Below, one piece after another: positions 18,801 through 26,594 of a stretch of DNA of 45,876 nt. The position numbers and the translations under genes are program-made. Source of the DNA: Bacillota bacterium (GTDB lineage: Bacteria > Bacillota > Clostridia > Christensenellales > UBA1242); the NCBI GenBank assembly GCA_009784375.1, contig WRBV01000008.1:1-45876 (forward strand), written 5' to 3'. Position 1 is the stretch's first letter, and each line of letters starts with the position of its first letter. The notes beneath the pieces are model-generated. The model saw only the letters and a list, made by a program, of their open reading frames with translations, had not been told where the DNA came from and did not search any database.

Positions 18801-19548
18801 CACCAACACCATGGTTTTCTGATCTTATAGTACCGTTGAATTCAACATCTTCTATGATAATATCATAACGTTCCGAACCACCAGCCGAACCAATAATACC
18901 GCCCGTTCTTATACCAGCAATACCATCTATCGTTGAAACAATACTATCCCCATCAACAGTAATATTTGAAATTCTTGTCTCGTTCACTTCAGAATTAGAT
19001 GGTTCAAGACGACCAGCAAGAACCCCAGCACCCGCACCAGACGTACCATGCACATATGCATTAGTAAAATTCAAACCCTCGACTGTGGCACCAGTACCAA
19101 TCGCTCCAAAAAACCCAGCCTCTCCTTGAACAGATGAATAAGAATTGACCGTCATGTTTCTTATCTCGACATTCGGAAGTGCTTTTAATACTCCTTGGAA
19201 GATATTAGCCGTAGTAATATTTACCGATATAGGTGTCCAGTAATGTCCCGCCAAGTCAATGTTTTCTGTTATCAAGAAATGCCCTTGTTGATATGCATCA
19301 CCCGCAACACCAACAAGATTTACCCGTTGCGCCATAAGTGCGAGCTGGTTCGGTGTTGTAATTATCCATGGATATTCACTACTGCCATCGCCATCTTCGA
19401 AATCGGATGCAACATAATTTATCCAATTTCCAACAGGCGGAGCGGCATGTACACGCATTGGTGACATTCCGCCAATTAAAATCGCCCCCATCATTGCCAA
19501 AGCAAAGGTGAAGACAACCATTGTTTTCAAAAAATTCTTTTTTGTCAT
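15808..19548 (-). CDS. Secreted surface protein with beta-helix-like domain and ten InlB repeats
   Basis: 1246 residues. Signal peptide 1-35 (cleavage after VHA). Residues ~50-390 look like the GLUG/right-handed-helix part of adhesin- and protease-type proteins (SSEYPWIITTPNQLALMA, FLITENIDLAGHYWTPI, repeated GGIVGS/GGVVGT motifs). Residues ~440-1205 hold about ten InlB B-type (Listeria-Bacteroides) repeats of 70-78 residues, each with YTVTFN...FLGWA...TLWAVW. A C-terminal membrane helix (~1211-1237) ends in the basic tail ARKRNNQGS; there is no LPXTG, so anchoring is by the helix, not by sortase. Middle repeats are nearly identical, suggesting recent duplication. Likely an adhesin or cell-surface protein. 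TTGACT-18-GATAAT ends five bases before the ATG, without a ribosome site. Confidence 0.92.
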   Translation of the reverse strand: MTKKNFLKTMVVFTFALAMMGAILIGGMSPMRVHAAPPVGNWINYVASDFEDGDGSSEYPWIITTPNQLALMAQRVNLVGVAGDAYQQGHFLITENIDLAGHYWTPISVNITTANIFQGVLKALPNVEIRNMTVNSYSSVQGEAGFFGAIGTGATVEGLNFTNAYVHGTSGAGAGVLAGRLEPSNSEVNETRISNITVDGDSIVSTIDGIAGIRTGGIIGSAGGSERYDIIIEDVEFNGTIRSENHGVGGVLGQSGSAHVNIFITEAHVDATFELEAAVMTGGIVGSFGPSNNFGVRLDIINSSVEMDVVWNSTNNAAAIGGVVGTLISTINTGLDMTDRVRNELIINNVEVSGNIDFVDGWAQNRGRVVGSIQGIYNHVIIEDVWVNQLTNNHPTQWTTHTARPSIIPAGLVTTFVGWMTTNAGQIAASQNIVDIRQVSSIAFNTGVGGDAVDSMPFIYNTVPAFTRNLPLTEPTVGNGNFNFLGWSRTQDNVVAYASGASIIVGSGITTLYAVTDQIMHPVRFYNEGVEYTVRSIGSGENLTEFFIPETGPASHTFSHWANYAQGTTPPGTVIEFRSGDILQINASLTLHAHYTADTYTITFESRGGSAVTSVDRDFGTDFELTGAQAPTLLFNTFLGWATSEQRAQDDYVDYMIGEDVEITGNRTLWAVWELTTFTLSFNIGASTSTVPNITGTQGQTFELVNEPTLAHNDFKGWALTSGGAIAHDTGDFVSPYRMTTESPIVPENWTLFAVFELTEYTVTFNERGGSAVANVPMTHGTLTLGSAHTSSLANHDFLGWAITEQRAIDGYVDYVVGEDSVQVNGNRTLWAVWQLTTFTITFDVRGGDAVTAETGNYEGTFYAPNATRQHYNFLGWATSNQNAIDLEVEYTVGAEVTITGNRTLFAVWQLTTYTVAFEVRGGNIVTAETGNNNDTFNAPNASRNHHNFLGWAISEQDAIDLEVEYVVGDTVTITGNRTLWAVWQLTTYTVTFNVGSGNAVTAETGTINQTFYAPSTSLTHHDFMGWATSNGGAVVYIAGVEVTITGNRILWAVFEATQYTVTFNVRNGNAVAAETGNHNDTFYAPNATRGGYNFVGWALTEQDAIAGDFEYEVGDEITITGNRTLWAVWQEVTRYTFTFNTGEGTDVDDVIRSQGSFFTFVGAPTRAGYSFAGWATTAGGEVIHRAGDTIEVTGDMEFHAVWIPVINNNDGIDWLIIAMIAGFGFLVLVTVGLIVIARKRNNQGS
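16020..17800 (-). repeat. Tandem InlB-type coding repeats
   Basis: About eight consecutive units of ~210-235 bases within the surface protein gene, sharing the codon blocks for ITGNRTLWAVWQLT and FLGWA. Two further diverged units lie upstream at ~17800-18240. Spacing and sequence are regular enough for slippage or recombination to change copy number. Confidence 0.85.
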
Positions 19549-19553
19549 ACAAT

Positions 19554-19583
19554 ATTATCCAACATCTTGATGCTTTTAGTCAA
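19554..19583 (-). promoter_or_regulatory. Promoter of the InlB-repeat gene, leaderless type
   Basis: TTGACT (19578-19583), 18 bp, GATAAT (19554-19559), then ATTGT and the ATG at 19548. Confidence 0.5.
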
Positions 19584-19738
19584 ATGTTTATCATACCTGA
19601 CTCATTTTTGATAAATATTAACAATTACGAAATACTAATCCATGAGAGAATAAATTCCTATTTACTTTTATTATAATCTAGGACACAATAACTGATATGA
19701 TACTTATTTCACGTCGAAAAAATAACTAAGGGGACAAA

Positions 19739-20764
19739 GTGAACAAAAGAAATCTTTATATATTAATATCTGTGCTTGTTGTGCTACTGCTTATCGGTGG
19801 TGGTATTGTAACTTGGCTTGCATTACGACCATCTGATGATAACCCAAACCTCACCGACCCAAATCCAGTCGGAGTCGTCTGGTGGCGTCCAATCACAAAT
19901 AATACTTTGTCGGGTGATCTGCCTGCGGGACAACCATGCGATATTACACTATTAAACTTTGCATACCAAAATAGTGTAAATGAAATTTATCTTAATCAAC
20001 ACGTTTTACGCGATGTCAATCCGCCGAACGCCGACAACCCACTTGGTTTCTTTGGTCCAAACGGACTTAATTATCTTGTCGCCCCTACAAGAGCATTTAT
20101 TGCCCTTGCAAGTGAACGTAACATCAGCGTTTTCATGACTATTGGCGATGACGGAGGTTGGCTTGTCAACAGAACACAATTTGATAATATAATGCGCGGA
20201 TTGCGAGTATATCAAAGCATCGTAGAGGATAATGAAAAATTCGCGGGCGTACAATTTAACATTGAACCACACCAACAAACCGACTGGAACGAGAACAGAA
20301 CAATTTGGCTGCAAAGAAAAATTGATTTTGTTGAACATGTTACCGACACATATGGTGATGAATTCACACTTGATTGGATTATTCCATTCTGGTGGCGTGA
20401 AAGTTCAACAGACAGAATTACTCACCGAAATGAAGAAAACGTGCTTGCATACCGTGCAATCATTCGCGAAGCAGACAGAGTTTCGGTAATGGCATTCCGT
20501 AACACAGCCGAAACAATGATCCATGTTTCAACAGACATCTTGAATTATGCAAACCAATTGGAAAAAGAAGTCATATTGATGGGTACAATAATATACACAG
20601 GCGGAGAACAAAGCCCTCATGCACAGTTCTTGGAATCAGGAAACGATGTTATGCTTTATCAACTTGGACGATTGCCCAACCTTGTTGCACAAGAATTTCA
20701 AAATGTAAAAATCTCAACCGCAATCCATCATATAATTACTTGGTACAATATGGTAAACGCTTAA
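19739..20764 (+). CDS. Membrane-anchored extracellular protein, TIM-barrel glycosidase-like
   Basis: 341 residues, GTG start with AAGGGG six bases upstream. One N-terminal membrane helix (~7-28, LYILISVLVVLLLIGGGIVTW) then an extracellular domain. Alternating strands and helices with VFMTIGDDGG (~131-140), FAGVQFNIEPHQQ (~163-175), LDWIIPFWW and VSVMAFRN are the layout of a TIM barrel like those of glycoside hydrolase families; the acidic NIEP could hold the catalytic Glu. Not identifiable to a family, so the enzymatic role is inference. It is monocistronic, divergent from the surface protein at 19548, and shares a bidirectional terminator with nrtR. Confidence 0.72.
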   Translation: MNKRNLYILISVLVVLLLIGGGIVTWLALRPSDDNPNLTDPNPVGVVWWRPITNNTLSGDLPAGQPCDITLLNFAYQNSVNEIYLNQHVLRDVNPPNADNPLGFFGPNGLNYLVAPTRAFIALASERNISVFMTIGDDGGWLVNRTQFDNIMRGLRVYQSIVEDNEKFAGVQFNIEPHQQTDWNENRTIWLQRKIDFVEHVTDTYGDEFTLDWIIPFWWRESSTDRITHRNEENVLAYRAIIREADRVSVMAFRNTAETMIHVSTDILNYANQLEKEVILMGTIIYTGGEQSPHAQFLESGNDVMLYQLGRLPNLVAQEFQNVKISTAIHHIITWYNMVNA

Positions 20765-20766
20765 AA

Positions 20767-20797
20767 ATAAAGCCTCGAATTTCTCGAGGCTTTATTT
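20767..20797. terminator. Bidirectional terminator
   Basis: AATAAAGCCTCGA/TCGAGGCTTTATT stem between the convergent genes ending at 20764 (+) and 20792 (-). Confidence 0.92.
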
Positions 20798-21574
20798 TTT
20801 ATGAGTATAAAGTAACGCGGGACGGAATCCCCCTTTGTGATATTCTTGGAGCGGTTCAACTCTGTCAGAAATTTTGCGTTGAAAGTTTGCTTTTGAATAT
20901 TCCTTGTCCAAGATAATCTCGTATACTTGTTGAAGTTCGGCAAGAGTAAATTGTTTTGGCAATAGACTGAATGCTATGTCTGTGTATTCAATTTTATTTC
21001 TCAAACGTGCAAGACCGTATTGGATAATCTTCGCATGGTCAAAAGCAATATCACCTGATACAAGTACTTCATCCCCATTTGACAATTTAATTTCTTCCCC
21101 ATCCTGGGATAATGTGAACCATGATGCATTGTCACCAAGCTCGGCATGTTCATAATCCGATTTGTTAACAAGAGCCATATAGGCTGTGGCAACAATCCTT
21201 GTTCTTGGGTCTCGATTCGGGTCGCTGAATGTATATAATTGTTCAAGGTGAATATTTTCAAGATGTGATTTCAACTTCAAACTGCGGATGCATGCTTCTT
21301 CTAATGTTTCTGTCCAACTCGGAAAAGTACCAGGCAATGACCACCGACCAAGAAACGGATGGCTCTCACGTTTTACAAGCAAAACTTGCAATCTTTTTTT
21401 ATTAAGTTTTCTTATATTATTGCTTTGTAACTCGTCAATGGCAAACAGCAAATTGTCAACCGCAATATACGGACCCTTTGGATAAATTGTTGGGTCATAT
21501 TTGCCAAGAAATTGTTCTTCGGTCAAACCATTTCTATCAAGCACATTATTTTTCATAATTAATTGTAGCATCAT
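20792..21574 (-). CDS. nrtR: NrtR-type NAD-metabolism regulator (Nudix-like plus winged helix)
   Basis: 260 residues. N-terminal Nudix-fold domain (~30-170; VLLVKRESHPFLGRWSLPGTF) and C-terminal winged helix-turn-helix (~200-250; FTLAELQQVYEIILDKEYSKANFQRK in pieces), the layout of the NrtR family, which senses ADP-ribose or NAD-related ligands and represses NAD genes. The Nudix box is degenerate: after GTFPSWTETLEEAC the catalytic REUxEE is RSLKLKS, so it should bind but not hydrolyse. It is the last gene of the NAD operon, overlapping the nadE end by 29 bases; AAAGG lies 8 bases before the ATG at 21574. Probably controls the promoter at 25823-25851. Confidence 0.88.
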   Translation of the reverse strand: MMLQLIMKNNVLDRNGLTEEQFLGKYDPTIYPKGPYIAVDNLLFAIDELQSNNIRKLNKKRLQVLLVKRESHPFLGRWSLPGTFPSWTETLEEACIRSLKLKSHLENIHLEQLYTFSDPNRDPRTRIVATAYMALVNKSDYEHAELGDNASWFTLSQDGEEIKLSNGDEVLVSGDIAFDHAKIIQYGLARLRNKIEYTDIAFSLLPKQFTLAELQQVYEIILDKEYSKANFQRKISDRVEPLQEYHKGGFRPALLYTHKK

Positions 21575-22358
21575 TTTGAATACCTTTCAACCCATTAAAC
21601 ATAGGCGGGACTTTTAACTTGTGCCCTGACATTGTCATCCTGCGTTCAATTTCTTTGTCAATTTGCTCGTCACCGCTTGTATTATTCATAATAAATTTAT
21701 CTACCGCACTCCAAGGAAACCCAAGATCCTTTTCATCCGTCTGCCCAGGCGAGAGTCCAGCCGATGGTGGTTTTTCCATAATCGACTTTGTCATATCAAG
21801 ATGTTTCGCCAAAGTATAAATCTCACCCTTTGTAATCATGCCAAGCGGATTAAGATCACTTGCACCATCACCATGCTTTGTGAAATATCCAAGCAACCTT
21901 TCATTAAGATTGCCTGTTCCAATGACAAACGACCTATTTGCTTGTGCAAGCGCATAAAGCATAGTCATACGAACACGCGGTGGAATATTCTCAAGGCTGA
22001 GTTTATCAAGCGGCTTTCCAAGTGCTTGCTCAACTTCATTCTGAGCATTCTTTACCGTTCCTTGAATGTTAATCGTGCGATATTTTTCAAAGTTAAACTT
22101 TTCGATGAATTCCATTGAATTCGCCATATCCTCGCCATCCATACTCTGTCCGTTCGGCATCATATTTAATGTTATTGGGATACCTGCCTCTTGTGCAAGA
22201 CGTGCCACAACCGAACAATCTATGCCGCCACTCATACCAATTTCAAGCCCACTTCTTCCCGCAGCCTCGACTTCGCCCCTCATCCAATCACCTATAAGTT
22301 CTATATATTCTTTTGCATTATCATCATTAATAAAGAAATTTTTTCCATATTTATTCAT
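21546..22358 (-). CDS. nadE: NH3-dependent NAD+ synthetase
   Basis: 270 residues, the size of ammonia-using NadE without a glutaminase domain. It amidates nicotinate adenine dinucleotide to NAD using ATP. The PP-loop SGGIDCS is at 43-49; GTGNLNERLLGYFTKHGDGASD and PLGMITKGE, then KPPSAGLSPGQTDEKDLG, are the family's substrate and phosphate-binding blocks. The ribosome site GGAGG overlaps the end of the preceding NAMPT gene, 3 bases away. In the operon it serves the deamidated branch fed by the nicotinamidase. Confidence 0.96.
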   Translation of the reverse strand: MNKYGKNFFINDDNAKEYIELIGDWMRGEVEAAGRSGLEIGMSGGIDCSVVARLAQEAGIPITLNMMPNGQSMDGEDMANSMEFIEKFNFEKYRTINIQGTVKNAQNEVEQALGKPLDKLSLENIPPRVRMTMLYALAQANRSFVIGTGNLNERLLGYFTKHGDGASDLNPLGMITKGEIYTLAKHLDMTKSIMEKPPSAGLSPGQTDEKDLGFPWSAVDKFIMNNTSGDEQIDKEIERRMTMSGHKLKVPPMFNGLKGIQNDATINYEK

Positions 22359-22361
22359 GTA

Positions 22362-23921
22362 TCAAACCTCCTTTTCACCGTAAACTCGCTTTGATTCTTC
22401 TGCGACACGTTGCCTAATTTCTGTGAAACTTTGGAAACGTTTAAGTTTACCGTTTTCATAGATTTCTTCGAACATGTTGCCTGGATAATTGGCTTCTTGC
22501 TCTGGCGTTAACTCGTCAACAAGCTCAAGGTCATTCTCACGCTGGACAACGGCGACCATTCCTTTTTGCGAAGTTTTAAAACCACCGTCATCGGTTTTTG
22601 GTCGCTTTTGTAACATTTGAAATTCACCATCAATAATCTCGGCGGTTGCCTTTAGTGCAAAACCAAGCGTATCGCGTGTATTGTACTGGTATGTGTATGA
22701 CCCAATTCCAAGTGCCACATTTGTTGTTGCAAAGCCTTTTTCTTTTAATTGTGTGCATATCATCTCTGCCCGTTCTGGTGTTATGCTGTCTCCATATACT
22801 GCACCGATATGTGGATCAAGATCAAGATAGCCTTTTTTATTCATTGTTGAACCAAATATTTCAGCAAGTCTTTGTACAAGACCTTTTCTTACTGTTTCAT
22901 CCTCGGATTCTGGGTCACCGCAAAGAATTTTTACTGGATCGCCGCTGTCTGGTCGAATGATAACTTTTCCGTCTCTTGAAAGAACCTCTTCCCGAAGTTG
23001 TGGCAATACATTATCAATCACATTCCAAAAGTCATAGCTGTCTGATACTATTGTAAAATTACCATCTGGGTACACATTGGTCATCATATGACGGAATGCC
23101 TCTAATTCATTTTCGCCTTCGCCATATGAACACATGACCGAATGTTCGGTTGATGGTGTATAAGCAATAACATCACCAGGCGCATCATAATAGTCTTTTA
23201 AATAATTCCTTGCACCAATTGTTGCCGAAACACCAAATGATGTAAGATGCCCGCCACTAACACGCAATGCCGCCTCGGGTGATGCCATGCCTCGCATTGA
23301 AAAGTCACCACCTTGCAAGAACGAACGCTCTGGCGTATCGCTTGTTTCTTGTGCGTACTTGTCAAAGATTCTTTTATACTTGTCAGCAATTGTTGCCGCA
23401 GTCATAGGCAACCAAATCATGGATGACAAAGGTGTTTCAAGATGTCCAGGCAACCAAAATTCTTCATCGCGAGTATTTTCAATCGTAAACATAGGCACAC
23501 CTTTTCGCTGATGTGGCGTTTGTTCATCGCCCCCACCTACTGGTACAAATGTTCCTTCTTTTAATCCTTTTACTTTGATTGGCAAATATCCAAGCTTGTG
23601 AAGTGCCTTGATTCGCGACACGTCTGGATTATTTGCAAATGTTTTATTTGTTTTGCCAAATACATCATGTTGAAGTTCTTCATAGTCTTTGACTATGTTT
23701 TCAATAGGTTGCGAGAAAAAGTTCTCATCAAAGTTCTCGGTAAGCTCTTGCAATGCACCTTGCAAACCATACATAACCGCATGAGATACTCCCTCAAGAC
23801 GTGACTTTCTTGGCGTCCAGGTTTCGTATATCCATTCTGTTCCTTCAATATGTTGTTCTGGATGACAAAGCTTGTATCCGTCCGTCCAGAATAATGGATT
23901 TTTTAATGTGTTACTTTTCAT
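22362..23921 (-). CDS. nadV: Nicotinamide phosphoribosyltransferase
   Basis: 519 residues, typical NAMPT length. Converts nicotinamide and PRPP to NMN. Diagnostic blocks: FWTDGYKLCHPEQ near the N-terminus, GMASPEAALRVSGGHLTSF, TPSTEHSVMCSYGE (active-site His region), IIRPDSGDP, GDSITPERAEMI and GIGSYTYQYNTRDTLGFALKAT. GGAGG lies before the ATG and the gene overlaps the end of the PRPP synthetase gene by 11 bases, so its co-substrate is produced from the same message. NAMPT is patchy in bacteria and common in large phages; here it sits in an otherwise bacterial operon. Confidence 0.96.
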   Translation of the reverse strand: MKSNTLKNPLFWTDGYKLCHPEQHIEGTEWIYETWTPRKSRLEGVSHAVMYGLQGALQELTENFDENFFSQPIENIVKDYEELQHDVFGKTNKTFANNPDVSRIKALHKLGYLPIKVKGLKEGTFVPVGGGDEQTPHQRKGVPMFTIENTRDEEFWLPGHLETPLSSMIWLPMTAATIADKYKRIFDKYAQETSDTPERSFLQGGDFSMRGMASPEAALRVSGGHLTSFGVSATIGARNYLKDYYDAPGDVIAYTPSTEHSVMCSYGEGENELEAFRHMMTNVYPDGNFTIVSDSYDFWNVIDNVLPQLREEVLSRDGKVIIRPDSGDPVKILCGDPESEDETVRKGLVQRLAEIFGSTMNKKGYLDLDPHIGAVYGDSITPERAEMICTQLKEKGFATTNVALGIGSYTYQYNTRDTLGFALKATAEIIDGEFQMLQKRPKTDDGGFKTSQKGMVAVVQRENDLELVDELTPEQEANYPGNMFEEIYENGKLKRFQSFTEIRQRVAEESKRVYGEKEV

Positions 23922-25026
23922 ATGTATCCTCCTTTAAATTTTTAATCATCGGGTCAAGTATCTTGATGTTTGGATGATCCCCCGTGAAAATCGATCTGCT
24001 TGTGTATACATTTGTTATTGGTGAATCTTGTTCAAGCAATTTACCGCGAAGGATTGAGTCTTCTGTATGTGCAACCATAAGGTCAACTTGATTGACACCC
24101 GCATCTTTCATAATCTTTCCCGCCCATGCGAATGTTCCACCTTTTGAACATAAATCATCTACAATAATCGCATTGCTTCCTTCGTTTACTTGACCATGGT
24201 CAATAAACATATTGGTAATCTGCCCCGTCTGTGGGTCGCGTGTTTTGCTGAGTGCAATTACATTGGGTAAATCAAGGTCCGAGTATCTCTCCCATGCCCC
24301 CTTGTCTGGAAAAACGATGTGGTCATTTTCACCAAGCCTTCCCTCTTCAACAAATTGGGTTATCCATTCTTTTGTTGGATAGACATCCTCGATATTGACA
24401 CCATTTTCTTTAAATAAATCAACAGTCTTTTGCGAATGTGGTTCAACTACGGTGACTTTGTCAAATTCAAGCGAAGCAATAAAATCAGTCATATATTTAA
24501 GAGTAAACAAATCGCCTGGCTCTCCATCTTTCCCCCCAATCTCACGATCCATCCGACTGTATGGCATATAATGTATAACAAGGTCTGCACCCAACCCAAG
24601 TTCATCCATTTGACGCTTTATCCCGAACAATGAGACAAGGTCTGCATCGTTTGTATACTTGAAATCAATTTGGGAATGATTTGGTGCATTTTGGGTAACT
24701 TGTACTTGGTCAATCAAAGGAACACTTGATATTTGTTCTTCGAATCCTTGTGGTATGTTTTTAATGTTTTCAAAACCAAGATCTCTGATAAATTTTCCTG
24801 CATGGTTATCGGCATCATTACATTGACCAAGGTCTATATCAAGGCTTGACCTTATTCCAACATCGTCAAGGTGTTTTTTAGTAAACATAAGTTTAACAAG
24901 CTCGTTATAATCCCCGCTGTACGACATTTCTATTGGAATTACGATGCCACCCACAAAGTCTTTCAACTTTGTTTCCTTGTTCGGAAATTGTTCAGAAATC
25001 AATTCATTACCTGCAACTTTTATCAT
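23911..25026 (-). CDS. prs: Divergent ribose-phosphate pyrophosphokinase (PRPP synthetase)
   Basis: 371 residues, longer than housekeeping PrsA (~315). Makes PRPP from ribose 5-phosphate and ATP. Visible: IHYMPYSRMDRE (153-164; normally YxPYxRQDR, Met replaces Gln), VVEPHSQKTVDLF (195-207), and the PRPP loop AIIVDDLCSKGGT (288-300). The N-terminal half is strongly diverged. Such variants usually accompany NAMPT genes in phage and bacterial NAD-salvage clusters. The ATG at 25026 has GGAGG seven bases upstream; another ATG at 25032 is too close to it. It overlaps the NAMPT gene. Confidence 0.9.
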   Translation of the reverse strand: MIKVAGNELISEQFPNKETKLKDFVGGIVIPIEMSYSGDYNELVKLMFTKKHLDDVGIRSSLDIDLGQCNDADNHAGKFIRDLGFENIKNIPQGFEEQISSVPLIDQVQVTQNAPNHSQIDFKYTNDADLVSLFGIKRQMDELGLGADLVIHYMPYSRMDREIGGKDGEPGDLFTLKYMTDFIASLEFDKVTVVEPHSQKTVDLFKENGVNIEDVYPTKEWITQFVEEGRLGENDHIVFPDKGAWERYSDLDLPNVIALSKTRDPQTGQITNMFIDHGQVNEGSNAIIVDDLCSKGGTFAWAGKIMKDAGVNQVDLMVAHTEDSILRGKLLEQDSPITNVYTSRSIFTGDHPNIKILDPMIKNLKEDTYEK

Positions 25027-25056
25027 ACTCATCCCTCCTTTTTGAATTTGTTTAAA

Positions 25057-25764
25057 TCAATCCCATTTACCCAAACCAAGCTCTGGATTACCACCCGATG
25101 TTTCTAGCCACCTGTCTCTGACCGCATCGCCATTGCTATGGTCAATTTCACGAGTCGCATCTGTCCTTAAACTTTTACGCTTGCCAAGCTCGATGCCGCC
25201 TACAACATCAATTCCAGCCTGGCTCATAAACTTGAACGCAGCTTCGTTCATCTCGTGTCTGTCATGCCCTATTTCAGGATTGTGGAAAGTCTCAACAGCA
25301 TTACGTGGGACTTGAATGTTGTGCGGGATATTCTTTTGGTTAAAAAAGTTATTCATAGTAATCGCAAGGTTCTGGACACATATATCGGTACAACATCCTG
25401 TTATCACAAAATCTTTAATCCCTCTTATTTCCTCAATAAAACCAGGAGCAAAGAAACCGTTTGTTGAATTCTTCTTGATGACTTTCATGCTGTGTTCATA
25501 AGGTTTTAATGAATCAACCAATTCTGTCTCGCTTGTCCCCACGATGCAATGCGGTGGAAAAGATTTGAACTCGGTCGCACTCTCGTGATGGACATCTTTG
25601 AATGCAATAACCTTGTCACCATTGCTTAGGTACTTCCTTGTCAATCTTACAATCTCATCCTCGATTGTGCCGATATATGGATCGGCAAGCGCCCCCTCGT
25701 TCACGAACCCCCTTATCATGTCAACAATAATCAACGCTTTCTGATCTGGTTTGTTTCTTTCCAT
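25057..25764 (-). CDS. pncA: Nicotinamidase-like cysteine hydrolase (isochorismatase fold)
   Basis: 235 residues from the ATG at 25764. The catalytic triad is visible: Asp15 (LIIVDM), a Lys near 97-98 (VIKKNSTNGF) and Cys129 (GCCTDICV), with metal-ligand candidates in FKDVHHES and FPPHC. In an operon with NAMPT, nadE and nrtR, deamidation of nicotinamide to nicotinate is the best-supported function, though other isochorismatase-like amidases are possible. I chose this start because AGGAGG is exactly six bases upstream; a GTG start at 25788 overlaps the ribosome site. First gene of the NAD operon. Confidence 0.86.
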   Translation of the reverse strand: MERNKPDQKALIIVDMIRGFVNEGALADPYIGTIEDEIVRLTRKYLSNGDKVIAFKDVHHESATEFKSFPPHCIVGTSETELVDSLKPYEHSMKVIKKNSTNGFFAPGFIEEIRGIKDFVITGCCTDICVQNLAITMNNFFNQKNIPHNIQVPRNAVETFHNPEIGHDRHEMNEAAFKFMSQAGIDVVGGIELGKRKSLRTDATREIDHSNGDAVRDRWLETSGGNPELGLGKWD

Positions 25765-25790
25765 CATATACCTCCTTATTTTTTTCACTT

Positions 25791-25807
25791 AGTACTATAT
25801 TAATACT
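25791..25807. promoter_or_regulatory. Operator-like inverted repeat downstream of the NAD-operon start point
   Basis: AGTACTATATTAATACT, an imperfect palindrome (AGTA.TA...TA.TACT) just after the predicted transcription start. It also contains two of four TACTAT-type half-sites at 25793, 25804, 25838 and 25870. A probable NrtR site. Confidence 0.55.
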
Positions 25808-25822
25808 ATGTGTCCCTACAAC

Positions 25823-25851
25823 ATATTATCACAATGGTATTATGTTGTCAA
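25823..25851 (-). promoter_or_regulatory. Promoter of the NAD-salvage operon
   Basis: TTGACA (25846-25851), 17 bp, TAATAT (25823-25828). The -35 box lies inside a second inverted repeat, GTATT-8-AATAC at 25837-25854, and the first operator lies just downstream of the start point, so a bound repressor would block polymerase. Confidence 0.75.
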
Positions 25852-25891
25852 TACTTAATTTCATTTTGGTACTATGTTTTTCAAACAATTT

Positions 25892-25915
25892 AAAAAAAAT
25901 CCCTTTCGGGATTTT
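25892..25915 (-). terminator. Terminator of the GntR-ABC operon
   Basis: AAATCCC/GGGATTT stem with TTTC loop and a run of eight T on the minus strand. Confidence 0.88.
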
Positions 25916-25931
25916 CATTTTGGCTCATATT

Positions 25932-26594
25932 TTATAAATCTTTTTTAAGGTATATTTTGTTCGACATAAAGAATGAAATAACATATGCAATTGCCCCAGC
26001 ACCAAGGGAAATCAGAACTGTTGCTGCGGTATTTCTGAATAGAATTTCAAATATGTTAAAGTTCACATCCCAATTAAACAATTCAAACAGGTTGGGTAAA
26101 TTGAATATTATGATAAACACAATCAACGGAATCCACATAAATATTCTGCCTTTTTTGTAACCATGTTTGTACATGAATGGTGTTTGGACACTTACACTTA
26201 CAAGGAATACACCAATCGAGAAACATGTAAATATAGCAAATGCCGAGAAGTTTATTGTATTACCAAATGCCGCGTGTATGATAAGCCCAACAGGAAGAGA
26301 AATCAACATAATTACAAAAAGTGATATAAGTGTAGAACCAAATCTTGCAAGGACTATGGATTTTCTATTGGTTGGCAACGTTGCGAATAATACATCCATA
26401 TTGCTTTTCTCGGTTACCTCGAACGGGAATGCCATCATTGTCATACCAAACATCGCCATAAACAATATGAATAAGCCGCCGTCTTGGTTCAAGATACTCA
26501 TGGCAAGTGCTATGGCAAGAAACATCAACCACCATTTCCAATAAGGTGCAACAAGCTTAAAATCAAGTCCAATTAATGCTTTAATATTTTTCAT
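25932..26594 (-). CDS. ABC-2 type exporter permease
   Basis: 220 residues with six predicted membrane helices, matching the ABC2_membrane_5 type permeases: early double helix (WWLMFLAIALAMSILNQDGG), FPFEVTEKSNMDVLFATLPTNRKSIVLARF (~53-82) linking the first helices, then four more. It would form the channel for the ATPase encoded directly upstream (1-base overlap, ATG with AGGAGG). The GntR-ATPase-permease order is that of YtrA-type operons in Bacillota, where the transporter is induced by cell-envelope antibiotics. The exported substrate is unknown. Confidence 0.87.
   Translation of the reverse strand: MKNIKALIGLDFKLVAPYWKWWLMFLAIALAMSILNQDGGLFILFMAMFGMTMMAFPFEVTEKSNMDVLFATLPTNRKSIVLARFGSTLISLFVIMLISLPVGLIIHAAFGNTINFSAFAIFTCFSIGVFLVSVSVQTPFMYKHGYKKGRIFMWIPLIVFIIIFNLPNLFELFNWDVNFNIFEILFRNTAATVLISLGAGAIAYVISFFMSNKIYLKKDL

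Noticed and set aside
15808..19548. CRISPR array in the regular repeats
   Set aside because: The repeats are ~220-base coding units with open frame and no spacer structure. No other short regularly spaced repeats exist in the window.
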